From Tretioscincus oriximinensis (taxonomy: Eukaryota > Chordata > Lepidosauria > Squamata > Gymnophthalmidae), in assembly GCA_022410635.1 (NCBI GenBank), contig JAJVDF010000215.1:1108727-1172726 (forward strand): DNA of 64,000 bases, read 5' to 3'. Below the pieces are notes generated by a model that did no database searches, was not told the DNA's origin, and saw only the letters and a list, made by a program, of their open reading frames with translations. The position numbers and the translations under genes are program-made. Shown piece after piece: positions 11,099 to 22,665 of this stretch (position 1 is its first letter; every line of letters begins with the position of its first letter).

Positions 11099-11182
11099 TA
11101 AATTATTATTAATAATATTAATATTATTACACAGGTTTTTATTGTTATATATTATAAAATAATAATAACAACAACAAATAAT
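11099..11182. repeat. AT-rich simple repeat (ATA/AATA)n
   Basis: Runs of ataataaattattattaata and aataataacaacaacaaat. A second ataat run at 11478-11496 bounds the LINE fragment on the other side. Confidence 0.9.
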
Positions 11183-11184
11183 AA

Positions 11185-11470
11185 TACCAGGTGATGGTCG
11201 AATTGATGAAAAACAACAAGAAAAACTCTGCCAATATAAGGATCTCAAAATCGAACTGCAACGACTCTGGAACAAACCAGTATAGGTGATCCCAGTGGCA
11301 ATTAAGTGCAAGTTTGGNGTAGTGGCTAGAGTGTTGAACTCCTTAATCATACGACATATCATACGACAATACATCACACAGTCCTAGATGCTTGGGAAGT
11401 GTTCGACTTGTGATTTTGCTATACGAAATCCAGCATATTAATCTCGCTTGCTGTGTATTACTTGTTTGTA
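11185..11470 (+). mobile_element. R4/Dong-like LINE, ORF C-terminus and 3' UTR fragment
   Basis: From 11188 one frame reads PGDGRIDEKQQEKLCQYKDL and then KIELQRLWNKPV-stop-VIPVAIK. The order PGD..I..K..EK...Y.DL..EL.RLW....V.VIPV matches the extreme C-terminus of restriction-like-endonuclease LINEs that I recall (R4/Dong or relatives). The 3' UTR follows (cacagtcctagatgcttggg, gtgttcgacttgtgattttg). A 28-bp SINE-like piece interrupts the coding end. ATA-type microsatellites flank it, as expected for this tail. One in-frame stop; inactive. Confidence 0.65.
11311..11340 (+). repeat. SINE head scrap inside the LINE tail
   Basis: The stretch aagtttggngtagtggctag plus agtgttg matches the A-box part of the tRNA-derived SINE at 58.7 kb. 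Only about 28 bases remain. Confidence 0.5.
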
Positions 11471-11499
11471 CGTCAATAACAATAATAATAATAATTTTA

Positions 11500-12459
11500 A
11501 AAGAGACAGGACTTTAAAAAGCATCAATAAAAATCTGTATAATACTGATGGGAAAAAAGTATCTAAATACAAAAAAGAATGCAGCAATTGTCTGACCAAC
11601 GAGAAACGTAGGGATGGTAAAACCTGTCTCCATATGCTCCTGATTGGAGAGACAATCCACTGAAGAGCCGTGCTTTAAATGTTAGCTGTTAGTTACTGCT
11701 GCCTTCAGCATAGCGGAAAAGTTGTGGTAGGCCGTAAAATTGCAGTGCAGAGTCTTGTCATGCATTAGCAAAACTTATAGAAGGGCACAAACATGCCACC
11801 ACTGCCCCTGGTGCTGCTCCCCCTCACGGTAGGGCGCAAATATGCTGCCACTGTCCTTGGTCGGCCAGAACTTTCCCTCAAGGTAAAATCAAAGGGCTAA
11901 AGAAGCTGAGGCAAGACTGTAGGGGGAAGCAAGAGAGTACACTATAATGACCCAGAGCAGGCTCTAAACTAGTTATATATAATACTTAATTAGACCCACC
12001 CACCTTCTTGGCATATAAACTTTTTTTGTACCATGTATATATTAAGGAATAAATAGCTGGGAGCCAAAACTGGCTGCAGCTTCTTTGTGCTCTTCTGTGA
12101 TTCATACAGGCTGAAAGACACTTCAAATGACCTGCTTTGTGCACTGCAGGAAGCATAAAACCCATGAAATATCTTCTCTTTGGCACCTACTTCTTCTGCA
12201 AAGTGTGAAGCGATTCCCAAATTAGAAGCAAGCCAAGGAAGTGGTAAAAAAAAGACCAGTTGATTATTAAATACTGTATTAACAAATGACATTTCTGAAA
12301 GAAGCAGATGTTATATAAATTCTAAATTCACACAAACATGATAAACTTGTCACTTACTCTGAATCAGGGCTACATCATATTGGGACTAACAGCNATAGAG
12401 AAAACTGGTATCACAAAATGAAATGGAATGAAGTCGTTACTATAGTATAGATGTGTCCC
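11500..12459. other. No recognised feature
   Basis: Unique sequence. A local duplication is hinted at 11785-11880 (gggcacaaacatgccaccac versus agggcgcaaatatgctgcca). The minus open frame near 11990-12292 shows no recognisable domain. Confidence 0.45.
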
Positions 12460-13140
12460 CCAGCCACCTTTCTGTAAGCAGAAAATACTTTTCCGTGAGC
12501 AGAAGTTGGCACAGAATTTCTAAAAAGGCATCTTTCCCTCCTAGGGCTAGATGAAGCGTAGGAAAGTCTGCAGGGCAGGACCCTGCACGGGCTGGCCAGA
12601 AGAGGCTGCCCGCTTCACGGGATACACTTACAGCCTGTGGAATTTATTTCCTGAAGAGGTAGTGGTAGCTAACAGCTTAGATAGTTTCAAGACAGGACTG
12701 GACAGGTTTATGGTCACCAAGGGTATAAATGGGTACTAGGATAGATGTCTGGATGTTGCCTCCGGTATGGAGTAACAGGCAGAACTCCTGAAATACCATT
12801 TGTAGGGAGTCATGAACAGGTGCATATTTTGCTTTCCTCTNTTCAGACTGCCCAGGTGCATCTGGTGGGCCTCTTGCTGGAATACATGGGGCTCTGGGCC
12901 TGATCCAGTATAGCTCTTCTTATGTTCTTATGTTCTTAGCCGCAAGCACAACAGCAGCTCTGTTTCACTCTCTTCACAATTTGGGCTGCTGTTGCTGCTT
13001 CCAGCTTCCTGAACCTGCTGGCCATTCAAGCTTTTATAATAAGTACTTGTCATCATGAAAAAAAAACAGCATAGAAAAGCAGGCAGAAACACAACAAAGA
13101 ACCATAAAATCAGAAACAGAAATTCTGCTGTAGGATGAGA
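12460..13140 (+). repeat. Interspersed repeat family H, split by a CR1 insertion
   Basis: Matches 46240-46510 on both sides of the CR1: before it, ctgtaagcagaaaatacttt, gaatttctaaaaag and agaggctgcccgcttc; after it, ttataataagtacttgt and catagaaaagcaggcagaaa with accataaaa. The unbroken copy at 46 kb indicates the CR1 is the younger insertion. Element class unknown. Confidence 0.65.
12625..12938 (+). mobile_element. CR1 LINE 3' end inserted in repeat H
   Basis: Encodes SLWNLFPEEVVVANSLDSFK and TGLDRFMVTKGINGY at the end of ORF2, then the 3' UTR ending tatgttcttatgttctta. About 310 bp, strongly 5'-truncated. One undetermined base at 12841. Confidence 0.85.
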
Positions 13141-13284
13141 AATCAGAAGCTGATCATTTTGTTATTGTTGACGAATGGTACCTTGTCTATAGACTTGTAG
13201 GTTCTTGGTCCTAATATACACAAGGGAAAGTTTCCATGTGGAAAACAACAGAAATAAATTGAATGCTGGATGCCAATTAGAAGA

Positions 13285-13575
13285 ATCATCTGGTTTTTGT
13301 AGCTCACCCTTCTCATTAGAAGGGATTCAGCGAGCCTTACAGGTTAATTTTTTACCAAAAGGCTTACATCTATTTTATCTTTCCCCCAGATTAGTACTCA
13401 TTAGTTATCATCTACTTCAAATGTAGATTGAAAGTCAACATTCTTTTGAACAGCTGAGTTGGATGAAACCGAGGGCAGCAGAGAGCCTTCATCCCTCCAC
13501 AGCTGACATAGGGTTTCAAGAACGAATCTATCCAATGAAAGACCATCTCTTAATCTCTGAGCCATTTGTGCTTCA
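13285..13575 (-). repeat. tRNA-headed SINE, family S1, minus strand
   Basis: Blocks in order: tagctcacccttctcatta, cagcgagccttacaggttaa, aaaaggcttacatctatttt, attagtactcattag, ttcttttgaacagctgagtt, tccctccacagctgacatag, and a head-side ccatctcttaatctctgagc. Divergent. Confidence 0.7.
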
Positions 13576-13589
13576 GATTAGCTTCGTGC

Positions 13590-13924
13590 CTCATAGATTA
13601 GAACCTACCATGGATCAAGGAATTCAAACTACCTATCAAGAAAAGGGCCAGAAGCTCTAAGTGTCAGAACTAGGAAGCCTGGCCCTTGCCTGAAAGATCT
13701 GGAGCATCTAACAAAGTAGACTTGCCTATGACAGCTCAAACTACCTACCTCCTTCTTGTTAACCTCTAAAGTACTATCTTGCTAGATTTCCTTGCCTGAA
13801 AANACCCACTGGTACAATAATACAGTCTTATATAGGTGTTGAGGATAAAGTCTCTGGCAGTGATTGAATGAGCAACTCCAAATTCTACAGAAAGGGAGAA
13901 CACAAAAAAGGAAAGATAAGCCCT
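13590..13924. other. No recognised feature
   Basis: Unique sequence with one undetermined base. Confidence 0.45.
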
Positions 13925-14035
13925 GATGGATCACATATTTGATTTATTTAGTCCAGAATTCTGTTTCCCAGAGTGGCAAAAGAGGCATCACTGGAAACCA
14001 TGAAGCAGGACATGAAAGCAATAATCTATCTTTGT
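13925..14035 (-). repeat. CR1-like 3' UTR fragment, minus strand
   Basis: The stretch tttagtccagaattctgttt, cccagagtggc, ggaaaccatgaagcaggaca resembles the reverse of the LINE 3' UTR motif (gtccagcattctgt...cagaggcccacc) but with a different tail, so probably a different CR1 subfamily. Confidence 0.45.
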
Positions 14036-14999
14036 TCCTTAGCAACCCGTACTAAAAGGTACGTATCCCTGAACCTGGAGGAAGCATACAACCAGTTTAA
14101 CTATCTCCTGGTAAATACTTTTATGCAGGATACATCTACTTGGCATTTAAAACCATCAGTACTTTACTGCAGGAAAGAAAATGTCATAAATTATGCACTC
14201 AGATTCTCTTTTATTTGTCCTTTTATCACTAAGCAATTCTTTTCACTGGATGGTTCCAAATGCTACTGTGATCAGAATGGGAGAGAATATATATATATAT
14301 TCTCCATATACTGTATACTTTTTTGCATGCCATGCAGTTTTATGGGTTGCTTAACATGTACTTTATTTATTCTCTTAACTAAAACAAACTTCAAATGGTT
14401 TCTGCTCTTTCTAGTTAGGAAAAAATACTGCAGCTATACATCATCTAGCCCTGCAGTATAATTTTGTTTTGAAAAGCCAGTAGATTGTGGCTATCAGGAN
14501 TGCACACAGAATTTCAAGTATGCTCCAAACAGATTTATATAAAGCCATTTTCATAGTGGCAGTTTTTGTTTTCTATCCTTTATATTATAATCTGTAGCAT
14601 GAAATTTGATTTCCCCCACCCCCCACTGCTGCTATTGCTTCACACTGGGGCTGACATTTTCAAGCTTNTTTGCCAACTATCCTCTGAGCTCAAGAGAGGA
14701 AGCACAGGTGGAAGCTCTGTAGATGGGAGAAAACAAGCAGAAAATCTGCAATGGAAAAATATTCAAACTGTCAGGAATATGTGGGGGGGGAAATTGAGAA
14801 AAGATATGTGCTCATAGCCAGAACATTGATCTAAAACAAACTTGCAAATTCTGACTATGGGTCTCATTTAAATCACTCTAAGATTTTTTTAAAAATGAAA
14901 AATGGTACATAAATGTTTAATCTTTTGGAAAATAATTTTTAGTTCACATCCATTGAGGTTGCATTCCGACAGGATCAATAATACACTTGCAAGTCGAAT
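14036..14999. other. No recognised feature
   Basis: Unique AT-rich sequence with a short (TA)n at about 14290. The open frame 13973-14461 has no recognisable domain and includes the repeat fragment. Confidence 0.45.
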
Positions 15000-15362
15000 T
15001 CGTGTTGCAATTGAAGTAGAAATAGGAGTAGAAGTAGAAGTAGTAATAGTAGTAGTAGAAGTACAAGAATAATCTGGTTTTATAGTCCGCTTTCTCACCC
15101 AAAGGGACTCAAAGTGGCTTACAAGGTTAATTTTCACCCAAAGGCTCACATCTATTCTATCTTCCCCATTACATTAATGGTGGTACTCATTTATCTAATT
15201 GAAATGTAGATTGCAAATCTACTTTCTTTAGAATAGCTCTGTTGGCTAGAGCTGAAGGCCAGTAGAAGGCTCTCATCCTTCTCCACATCCGACACAGGGC
15301 CTTGAAACCAGATCTCTCAGTTGAAAGTCCGGTTCTTAGGACTGCACCATTCGTGCCGCAGT
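15000..15362 (-). repeat. SINE family S1, minus strand, with (GTAGAA)n tail
   Basis: A gtagaa/gtagta simple repeat (about 15011-15065) marks the SINE tail, then ttatagtccgctttctcacc, gactcaaagtggcttacaag, aaaggctcacatctattcta, attgaaatgtagattgcaaa and the tRNA-like head around 15310-15360 (ccttgaaacc, tctctcagttga, gttcttaggactgcac). Confidence 0.8.
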
Positions 15363-15417
15363 CCGGGTTGTTATATCAACCAACAGATTTCGGGTTTTAG
15401 AATTGATAAAACCAATA

Positions 15418-15690
15418 ATTGTATTTGTTTACATTTANATTCCACCCTATACTGAAAGGTCTTACAATCGATCACAATAAAAAATAAGACAGATTAAATT
15501 GGAGCAATTTAAAAATACAATAGTGCGTTCAAGTAGCAAGGAATATTTGGCTCAGCCAAAGGCAAGGGTGATCTGCTGCATCTTTACCAGGCATCTGAAT
15601 GTGTTCAGTGTACAGCAGGTGCCCAGTACACCTCTAAGGGGAGAGAATTGCACAACTTGGCNGCTATCACAGAAATGTCTTCAGTTGATT
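15418..15690 (+). repeat. Interspersed repeat family G
   Basis: Shares with copies at 46.0 and 49.1 kb: accctatactgaaaggtctt, an AAT-rich stretch, agccaaaggcaagggtgatc, gcatctttacc, and ggtgcccagtacacctctaa followed by ggggagagaattgcacaact. No coding capacity seen. Unclassified. Confidence 0.6.
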
Positions 15691-17199
15691 TACTGGGGAA
15701 AACAGCTGCTGAACTGCTACATAGGGAAAGGCTGTGATTGACTGCAAATTTTACAATAGCATTTGGGAGAAAGGACTACTGTACAAGCGGCAAAAATGGC
15801 TGATGGGAAAGTGCTGACAGAATGGCAAAACCCAAGACAGGTATGGACGAGGTGAATTAAAGCCAGCTGACTGATGAACCAGATGATTAGTAAAGAAGTC
15901 CCATATGGGTGAACCCATGTTGTTATCTAACAATCACAACAGAAACAAAACCATATGTGAAAAAGAAATAGTGACAACACTCGAAACCCACCAACAACCT
16001 TAATGTCAACAAATTACTCTTCACAATCAATATATTACTTCTGTANCAAAATTTAACTTATAGTCTTGCTCATCGTTATAATTTAACAGAAAGCAATCAT
16101 GAAGATTGCTTTGATTCAATTTAATGAAGAAAGTGGTGCATAAATAGTCTCAGTGCACACATGCTTCAACAAGTGCCCTTCTGCCATACTGCAACATAAA
16201 AGAAATGTTGAACCCAACAGCAGCATGTTGACAACATGGCTCATTTTGGTAAACAATTCCAAAGCTCCTTTGCATTCATTTTGATACAGTTGATAAATAA
16301 GAAAATAAATTTGAACGAATTGTAAAATCACGTCGTTTTGTTAGTAGATACTGCCTTCAAAGTGATTGCTGAAAAATTCTGGCACGTTCAAATGTTTGTA
16401 AAACATAGACATATAGCCATCTGCCAATAATCTGACAGAGGAAACAAATGTGCTGTCTTCTAATCGCTTCTCGTGCTGCCGCCGAGCTGTACAAAAAGTC
16501 ATTTCCCTTTGATTTCGACCAGCTTTTCACCAACACAGGAAGCTGTCCTATACCATGTATGGAAGAAGCATTTAAGTTTTTTTCAAAGGATTTTTTTCCA
16601 GCACTACCTGCCTGAGTTATCTGCAGTTTGAAAACTTTTTTGGCAGGAGATGCACTGTAATGCTAAACTAGGCCTCTTCCCAAAGCAGGTTTGGACAATG
16701 CTTCAAGTAAACAACAAGCCTGTGTACCATGATAGACCATATAAAGATAATATGCTTTAAAAAGTCTGAAAACCACAAGCTTAGGTGTGAGCATCTGGCT
16801 CTCTGTAACCCTAAAAGAATGGAANCCAGGAAGCCCATATGAAGGAGTAACATGCAATGTATGATTTAAGAAAAAACCTTTAAGACACAGATTCATACAG
16901 ACTTCCTGAGAAGTAGAACTCACTTTAAGGGCAAATCAACAGGACCTACTGATTAAGTGTGCCAAGGTAAAGGAGTACCAAAACTGCCCTGGAGAACTGG
17001 AATTATGTTGTTGTAATTTTTTAAAAAAGTCATATACCTCCAAATACATTATATACTATCATCAAATCACCCCATGCAACACCCCTCCTCAGGTCCTTAT
17101 CGAGCAGTCTTGGGATCAGCATAAGAATCTCTGAGGTAGCATCCTCTCCACGTGATCAGAGATCTCTTAGAGGGAACAACGAGAAAATTTACACCACCT
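15691..17199. other. Unique sequence, possible conserved non-coding block
   Basis: No repeat of the window is recognised here. The part 16100-16620 stands out as non-repetitive with well mixed composition and CpGs in a sharply defined block (16460-16530), as seen in conserved non-coding elements; this is only an impression. Confidence 0.35.
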
Positions 17200-17370
17200 G
17201 GTGCAGCCATTTTACCGTAAGTGACATAATGTTGATGTCACTTCTATTTGTTTCTGGAGAAATGGCGCCCAGGGTGATAACACTTCCTGGTCACGCCTAG
17301 AAAGTGACATCACTTTTGACATCATTTCCTATCACACCCAGGAAGTGACAGCTTAAAGTTTTCTCATGCA
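17200..17370 (+). repeat. Interspersed repeat family F, partial
   Basis: Shows aagtgacataatgttgatgt followed by cacttct, then gaaatggcgcccagggtgat, and gaaagtgacatcacttttga and catcatttcc, the same dyad-rich order as the copies at 33.0 and 60.4 kb. Confidence 0.6.
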
Positions 17371-17939
17371 TTTTGTACAAGAGATAACTCAAAGCTGCTT
17401 GAGGTTTTCAGTGTCCCTGCCAGATATTTGGCTTCCGGGAGATCCCATCATTGCTATCAAGAAGAGTTCTGCTACTTTCTCCAATAAACTTCTTCTCTTT
17501 CCAATGAATGAGAATATTTCTCAAAAATATTCTCATTCATTGATAATAGTTTATGCCATTTCATTACAGTCTTTTGTCCTTAACAGGTCAAACTCATACT
17601 ATTATATGATATACGCATGCTATCCTTTTATGAGCCAGTCAGAACTCTCCATTTCTGTTAACACTGTTGACAAAGCAGCCATTAACAATTGTTCAACTAA
17701 GTATACATCATCCTCAGGTAAGTCGGACATCAATAATATTGANCTCCACTTTTTTGCATATATTTAATTGATGCACTTTCACCCAGTTGCATTTCTTGCC
17801 TCCAGGCACTTCCCTCTACTTAAAAGGATTAACTCTGCAATTTAGCTGTTTTTCTCAGTTTGTTAATCCCCATACCACACTTACATGTCCTTTGTCAATC
17901 TCCTACACTCAGTTTTCTATAAAGACTGTCCTTGACATT
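17371..17939. other. Probable interior of the foldback repeat family; no gene
   Basis: An internal dyad (atgaatgagaatatttctc, then caaaaatattctcattcatt, about 17504-17540) is visible. The open frame 17366-17767 spans this and has no domain that I recognise. Confidence 0.35.
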
Positions 17940-18000
17940 GGTCCTTAACATCTGAAGTAGATGTGCCTACAAAAGCTCATGCTGCCTACCTTTCTCTGTT
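17940..18000. repeat. Foldback family core fragment
   Basis: The stretch tctgaagtagatgtgcctac with aaaagctcatgctgcctacc is the conserved core of the foldback family in the orientation found at 7300 and 40560. Confidence 0.6.
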
Positions 18001-18049
18001 AAGTTGCCAAGTGCTACAAGCCCCCTTGCTGGACCACCAATAACTATAT

Positions 18050-18300
18050 GCATTCTTCTTTACCTCCATATTCTCTGGGAATCAAAAATATTAGGACTTC
18101 CATGGTTATCAAGTCCAACCCCATTGTCCAGTCTCTGTTTGAAGACTTCTATTAAAGAAGAACTCACAGCCTCCTCTGGCAACCTGTTCCTCTGGCTGAA
18201 CCCGTGTTCTTCTTGTCCAAACGTTTTTTCTCTAATATCTAATCTGTATCTATTCCCTTGCAATTTCATCCCATCACTTCCACTCCTTCCTTGTGGATGT
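18050..18300 (-). mobile_element. CR1 LINE ORF2 C-terminal fragment, minus strand
   Basis: In reverse it encodes MKLQGNRYRLDIREKTF, RNRLPEEAVSSSLIEVFKQR and LDN, which aligns with GMKLHGSRFRLDIRKNF...WNSLPHGVVSSPSLEVFKQR of the long CR1 at 36-37 kb. A small deletion removes the RVINQW part. 5'- and 3'-truncated. Confidence 0.85.
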
Positions 18301-18953
18301 GAAAATAGGCCTGATTATTCTATACTATGATGGCTGTAGGTACAGGAACAACAAAAAGAAGAAACTGGTTGTGCGTGTGACCTGTGCAGTATATGCAAGA
18401 CTGTAGCAGAGTGCTCATCACGTCATATATCTATACTTAAGCAGGATGGGCATNTATATGTGGAGCATGACTCCCTGGAGCTGTCCTCACTAACTGGGGC
18501 ATCTGTCTTTTTCTCTTTGGCTTCTCTATTGCAAGGAGGTGAGCAGCAAAGAACAGGCACCCCAGTCAGGAATCCAGTTTACATGATTGTTGAACTCATA
18601 CATGCCCTTTTCTTTTCTTAGCCATTGGGAACAGTTGCTCAACTTGAAGGCCCATTGAGGAGCAGCCACACATTTTCATACACAGACAATGAATCACAGC
18701 ACTCAAGATACCACTAATCTATTGAAGCTCTTCTTCCCCAGTTTGATTCCAGGTAAATTCTTAGATGTAACATAATACAACAGGGAAGTCACCGCACCCA
18801 GAGAGCATGTCAGAACTTCTATTCAAGATGAGCAAATATGGGTGCGTGTCTGACAGTTTATAGCAAGGCTGATTAAAGAGCAAGATCATTTCCCTTGCAG
18901 CCAACACAACCACCTTACCTATCCACCTACCCTGTGTTCCTCGTGCCTTAAAG
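18301..18953. other. No recognised feature
   Basis: Unique sequence with one undetermined base. Confidence 0.45.
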
Positions 18954-19252
18954 CAGGGATGGGGAAAGCTTGGCCTGTGTGCCAGTAATGGCTCACGGAG
19001 CACTTTGATCTAGACTGCAAATCTCCCTCTCCCTTCACCACGTCTGCACAGGAGGACGGGTAGAGTCAGCATCAGCTGCTGTGCTTTTTACAGGAAGACG
19101 GGACCGGCTTTCCATGCATGNGATTGGGAGCAAAGGGCTGGGGGGCGGGGTAGGGATCTGGAGTGGGGGAGAAGAAATTGCCCCCTCCCCCAGGTGATTT
19201 TACAAATATCAAAAAGGCCCTTCACACATACAAAAAAAGGTTCTTCACCCGT
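18954..19252. mobile_element. Non-autonomous hAT-type element
   Basis: Starts CAGGGATGGGGAAAGCTTGG and ends AAAAAAAGGTTCTTCACCCGT, imperfect terminal inverted repeats. CTTAAAG flanks both ends (18947-18953 and 19253-19259), close to the 8-bp target duplication of hAT elements. The interior (ggcctgtgtgccagtaatgg, ggctcacggagc) resembles hAT MITEs abundant in reptiles. No transposase. Confidence 0.7.
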
Positions 19253-19544
19253 CTTAAAGGAACAGATGCAAAGATAAAAAGGAGTTTGTCACTGTAAGAG
19301 GCTCACAGTCAGAGACTGCCTGCTTCATCCGGTATGCGAAGGCAAGGGCTCATCTTTCTATTAATACTTGTGGGAATAACTTGGCCAAATGAGTAGGCAA
19401 AGAAACAACACTGCAAAGTCCCAGGGCAAAGTGCCAAAGTTCAACTGAACGAAGAGATCCAAGGCGAAGTAATACCTAGTTTCTTTCCCTTGAAATCAAA
19501 ACAACTGGAAAGCATTGGCTCTCTCAAAAAGCACTGGCTTAGAA

Positions 19545-20985
19545 AACTAAAAAAAATGTATTTTTTAAAAGTTTTTATTGTTTTTCAACCAAAAATACTT
19601 AACATAAAAATATAAATACATACATTAAGATTTAACATAAAACAATTTCAGTTTCTTAATCCATTATACGTTTTCAATCTTCAGTATAATATTTTGGTAT
19701 ACACATATAACCCCAACCCATAATTCCCACCCCCACCCAGAGAAGATTTAGATTACATTAAACAAACAAGAATTTTTCTACAATCTGAGACATAATTCAA
19801 TTGTTGCCAACAGTTCAGGGCCTCACCACCTATTGATTGACAATATATCACTAGTTTTTTCCAGTTTCTCATCCATTTGTTTTTTACTTTAGTATTAACA
19901 TCTCTCAGTTCCGTTGTATATTCCCCTATGATCTGATCAGCTATATAATGTTGCCAAAGGCTAAAATGGAATTTGGATGAGTCTTTCCACCTGTAGGCAA
20001 TGACTGCATGTGCAGCCATCATCATTTGCTCAACTAGATATTTATCATCAGTGATTGTTCCTTGGTGAATCTGAAAGAGCACCAGCTCTTTGGATTTATT
20101 TAAGGCATATCCTAAAATATTATCCATTTCTGTCCATATGCTATTCCAAAATGTTCTTACTATTGGGCAATCCCAAAGTAAATGTATGTATATTGCTCTA
20201 GTCCCACATCCATGCCAGCATATAGGACTTATATTGTGATTAAAATGAGATAGTTGACAGGGGGTCCTATACCACCTACTCGTTATTTTCATTTGTAACT
20301 CTTTGAATGTTGTGCTTTTAATTCTTTCAATTTTCTCCCATTTGTTTTTCATTTCTTCCTTGTTAATCGATAAATCAGTTGCCCACAATTCATGATGCTA
20401 AGTTATCACAGACATGATCTGCAATTAATTTATAGAGCTCCCCGCCCATCCCTTTTGAGTCCTTAAGTCCATTGATAAAGATGTCCTCCATTTTTGTATT
20501 GGCCGTTTTCATTTCCCCATACTGTTGAATCTTATTTCTTACATGTATCNTTTGTAGCCATCTATGATTGCCCAGAATCAAACTCAAATCATTATTAGAT
20601 ATAATATTCCCATTAGAGTGATCTTTTATCATTATATTGTGAAATTCTAGTCTTTTTATATCTTCTGAAGAAATAATATTTATTCTGTTTATTTCTCTAG
20701 TTGAGCAAATCTTTGGTATTCCTGTAGTTAGATTGATCTGCCATTTTTTCCAAATACTTAATACAGTTTTAACTGTTTTGGTNCAGTTTCTTAACAGGGA
20801 CCGATCGATTTTTAAGATTATAAATGATTGGTTTTTCCCATNTATTTAGTCTTCTTTCNATCCTTACCCATTTATTGTTGCGATATTCTAATTGAAATAA
20901 ATTTCTAAGGTGGAATGCTTCATAATAGTTTTTAATGGATGGGAAGTTCCACCCTCCCTTATTTCGCAAAATGCAAGCTGGCTAA
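19545..20985 (-). mobile_element. L1-type LINE, 3' end, minus strand
   Basis: In reverse the order is the ORF2 C-terminus, then a 3' UTR ending in an A-rich tail (T-rich on the plus strand at 19555-19590). The 5' end is truncated near 20985, and everything before the C-terminal domain is missing. Confidence 0.85.
19753..20985 (-). pseudogene. L1 ORF2 C-terminal region, broken into three frames
   Basis: ORF2 of L1 elements encodes endonuclease and reverse transcriptase; only the C-terminal segment remains. First piece (20769-20985): GGWNFPSIKNYYEAFHLRNL, the family's GGL..PN...YY.A.QLR block. Middle piece (20390-20632) is disrupted by a stop and an n. Last piece (19753-20388, 211 residues): the cysteine motif CWHGCGTRAIYIHLLWDC, followed by FWNSIW and AYRWKDSSKFHFSLWQHYI. 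The motif C-W-x-x-C-G-T...H-x-x-W-x-C is the L1 C-terminal zinc-knuckle-like signature. Two or more frameshifts and stops; inactive. Confidence 0.88.
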
Positions 20986-21218
20986 CAAATGTCAAGTTCA
21001 ATTTATGACAGAGGTCTCAGCATAAAAATTGCAACAGAGATTTGCACCTTTAATAGCTGCAGAAAAGAAACATTTCACCAGGTGCAACTTCTAATGCCTG
21101 CTTCTACTTTATTAAAAGTAGAAACGTGTATGCCATTTTTAAAATGGGAACTCTACTAGAAAAACATAGATTGTTAATCCATTTACTTGGTTTGATCCAC
21201 TTTAAAGAATCCAGTTTA

Positions 21219-21496
21219 TTGTGTCTCCCTGAAAATAAGCCCTAGCCTAAATTTTCAGGATGCTCCAAATATAAGCCCTACTCCAAAAATAAGCCCTAAT
21301 TACAGGAATGGAGAGTGAGAGAGGGCAACGGAGGCAGAGGAAGGAAGAAAAGCAGAAAAGAAACAAGAAGGAAGGAAAAGTAATAAAGATTTTAATTTTT
21401 TTTGTTCAAGAATAATTGCAGATTGTTGTTAATGGATAAATAAGACATTCCCTGAAAATAAGCCCCCAAATNAGACTTATTTCCGGGGAAACACAG
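21219..21496. mobile_element. Mariner-like MITE
   Basis: Ends are TTGTGTCTCCCTGAAAATAAG and, on the other side, CTTATTTCCGGGGAAACACAG: imperfect inverted repeats of about 21 bp, with TA at 21217-21218 and 21497-21498. Subterminal repeats of ATAAGCCCTA (three) follow the left end. The interior is purine-rich and non-coding. Confidence 0.75.
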
Positions 21497-21498
21497 TA

Positions 21499-22434
21499 GC
21501 TTGATCCAGATTTGCAGCAACAATACATGTCTGACATAGACTCTCAGGCGCCGTAGGGCAGATAAACAAAATGAGGTCATGAGAGCCTGAAAATTTAAAT
21601 TTTAAATTTACAAACAGCTGGATTGCCCCAGTAGCTATGCCCCTGATGTCTGCATGAGGCAAACTGAACCATTTCGAAGTGGGACAAGATGTGCTAGCAT
21701 GCAAATGCAACATTGCTAAACCAATGACAAAACAGCAGCCTCTGGTGACACAGTGGGAACCTCTGTGCTACCTTTTACCAAAAGTTCCTGTCACACAAAT
21801 GCAGGGGGGCACTGCTGTTTGCTTGATCCAAATGCTCCCTGGCTTGCATTGAAGAAGCTTCAAAGCTGGCAGCATTCCTCAGCAGAAAGAATTGAAGGGC
21901 ACAAAAGGCAAAGGTGATATGAAGGTGACGCAAAGTGAATGACTGGACAGAGCACAAACATTTCTTGCATTTTGTTAAGAAATGGGCCCTACTCTTTAAA
22001 ACTGCTTACCCTGACAAAATGCTTCAACCAAACTCTCTATAATGGCCTCATTCTGCAACAAGAAGTTAACATCCTGGCTTACCTACTTACCTTTCTTCAC
22101 GATATAATTGTCAACTGTAATATTCATTTTCAATGTGTTAGAGCAGTAATGTTCAGCCCTCCCTCCTCATGTACCCCCTTTTCTAAGGACCAGAGATTGC
22201 TTTCCTATATGTATGAAAAGATTATATGAAACACTATCAAGCTTATGTTGTCAAATGCAAAAGATCTCAACAGATATTGTTGAATGTTTTGTTATTGTTG
22301 CATGTGGGAGAGTTCAACATTCCGAGGTATAATGACCAATAACAAGGTTCGGAACTTTGGCAGCCTCCGCAGACCAGAGTCCTGGGTTGGAAACTGCCTA
22401 AAAGACAGAAAACTGGGAAATAAATGAACAGTTC
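21499..22434. other. No recognised feature
   Basis: Unique sequence. Short direct repeat aatttaaattttaaattta at 21591-21610. Confidence 0.45.
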
Positions 22435-22665
22435 TGAGTGGAAAGATGTGAGAAATGGAATACCCCAGTATGGGAGGGAAAGGAAGGAAATAATGGAAGA
22501 AGAAAGGAAGGAATGGATGAAAAATGGAGAAGGAAGATAAAGGAAAAAAGAAAGAAAAAAATGAAAAGAGGGAACGAAACGAAGAAGCAGCAAGTGAAAG
22601 GGAGATGAGAAGAGGCAAAGGAGGCAGGGAGTGGGTAGAGGCATGGATGGGAGAAAGAAGAGAGG
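22435..22665 (+). repeat. Purine-rich (GA-rich) low-complexity tract
   Basis: About 230 bases almost entirely A and G with few pyrimidines. Long open frames on both strands here (pyrimidine strand rich in F/S/L, purine strand rich in K/E/R) are composition artefacts. Confidence 0.9.

Noticed and set aside
13973..14461. 162-residue plus-strand open frame
   Set aside because: Starts in a CR1-like fragment and runs through low-complexity AT sequence; no domain.
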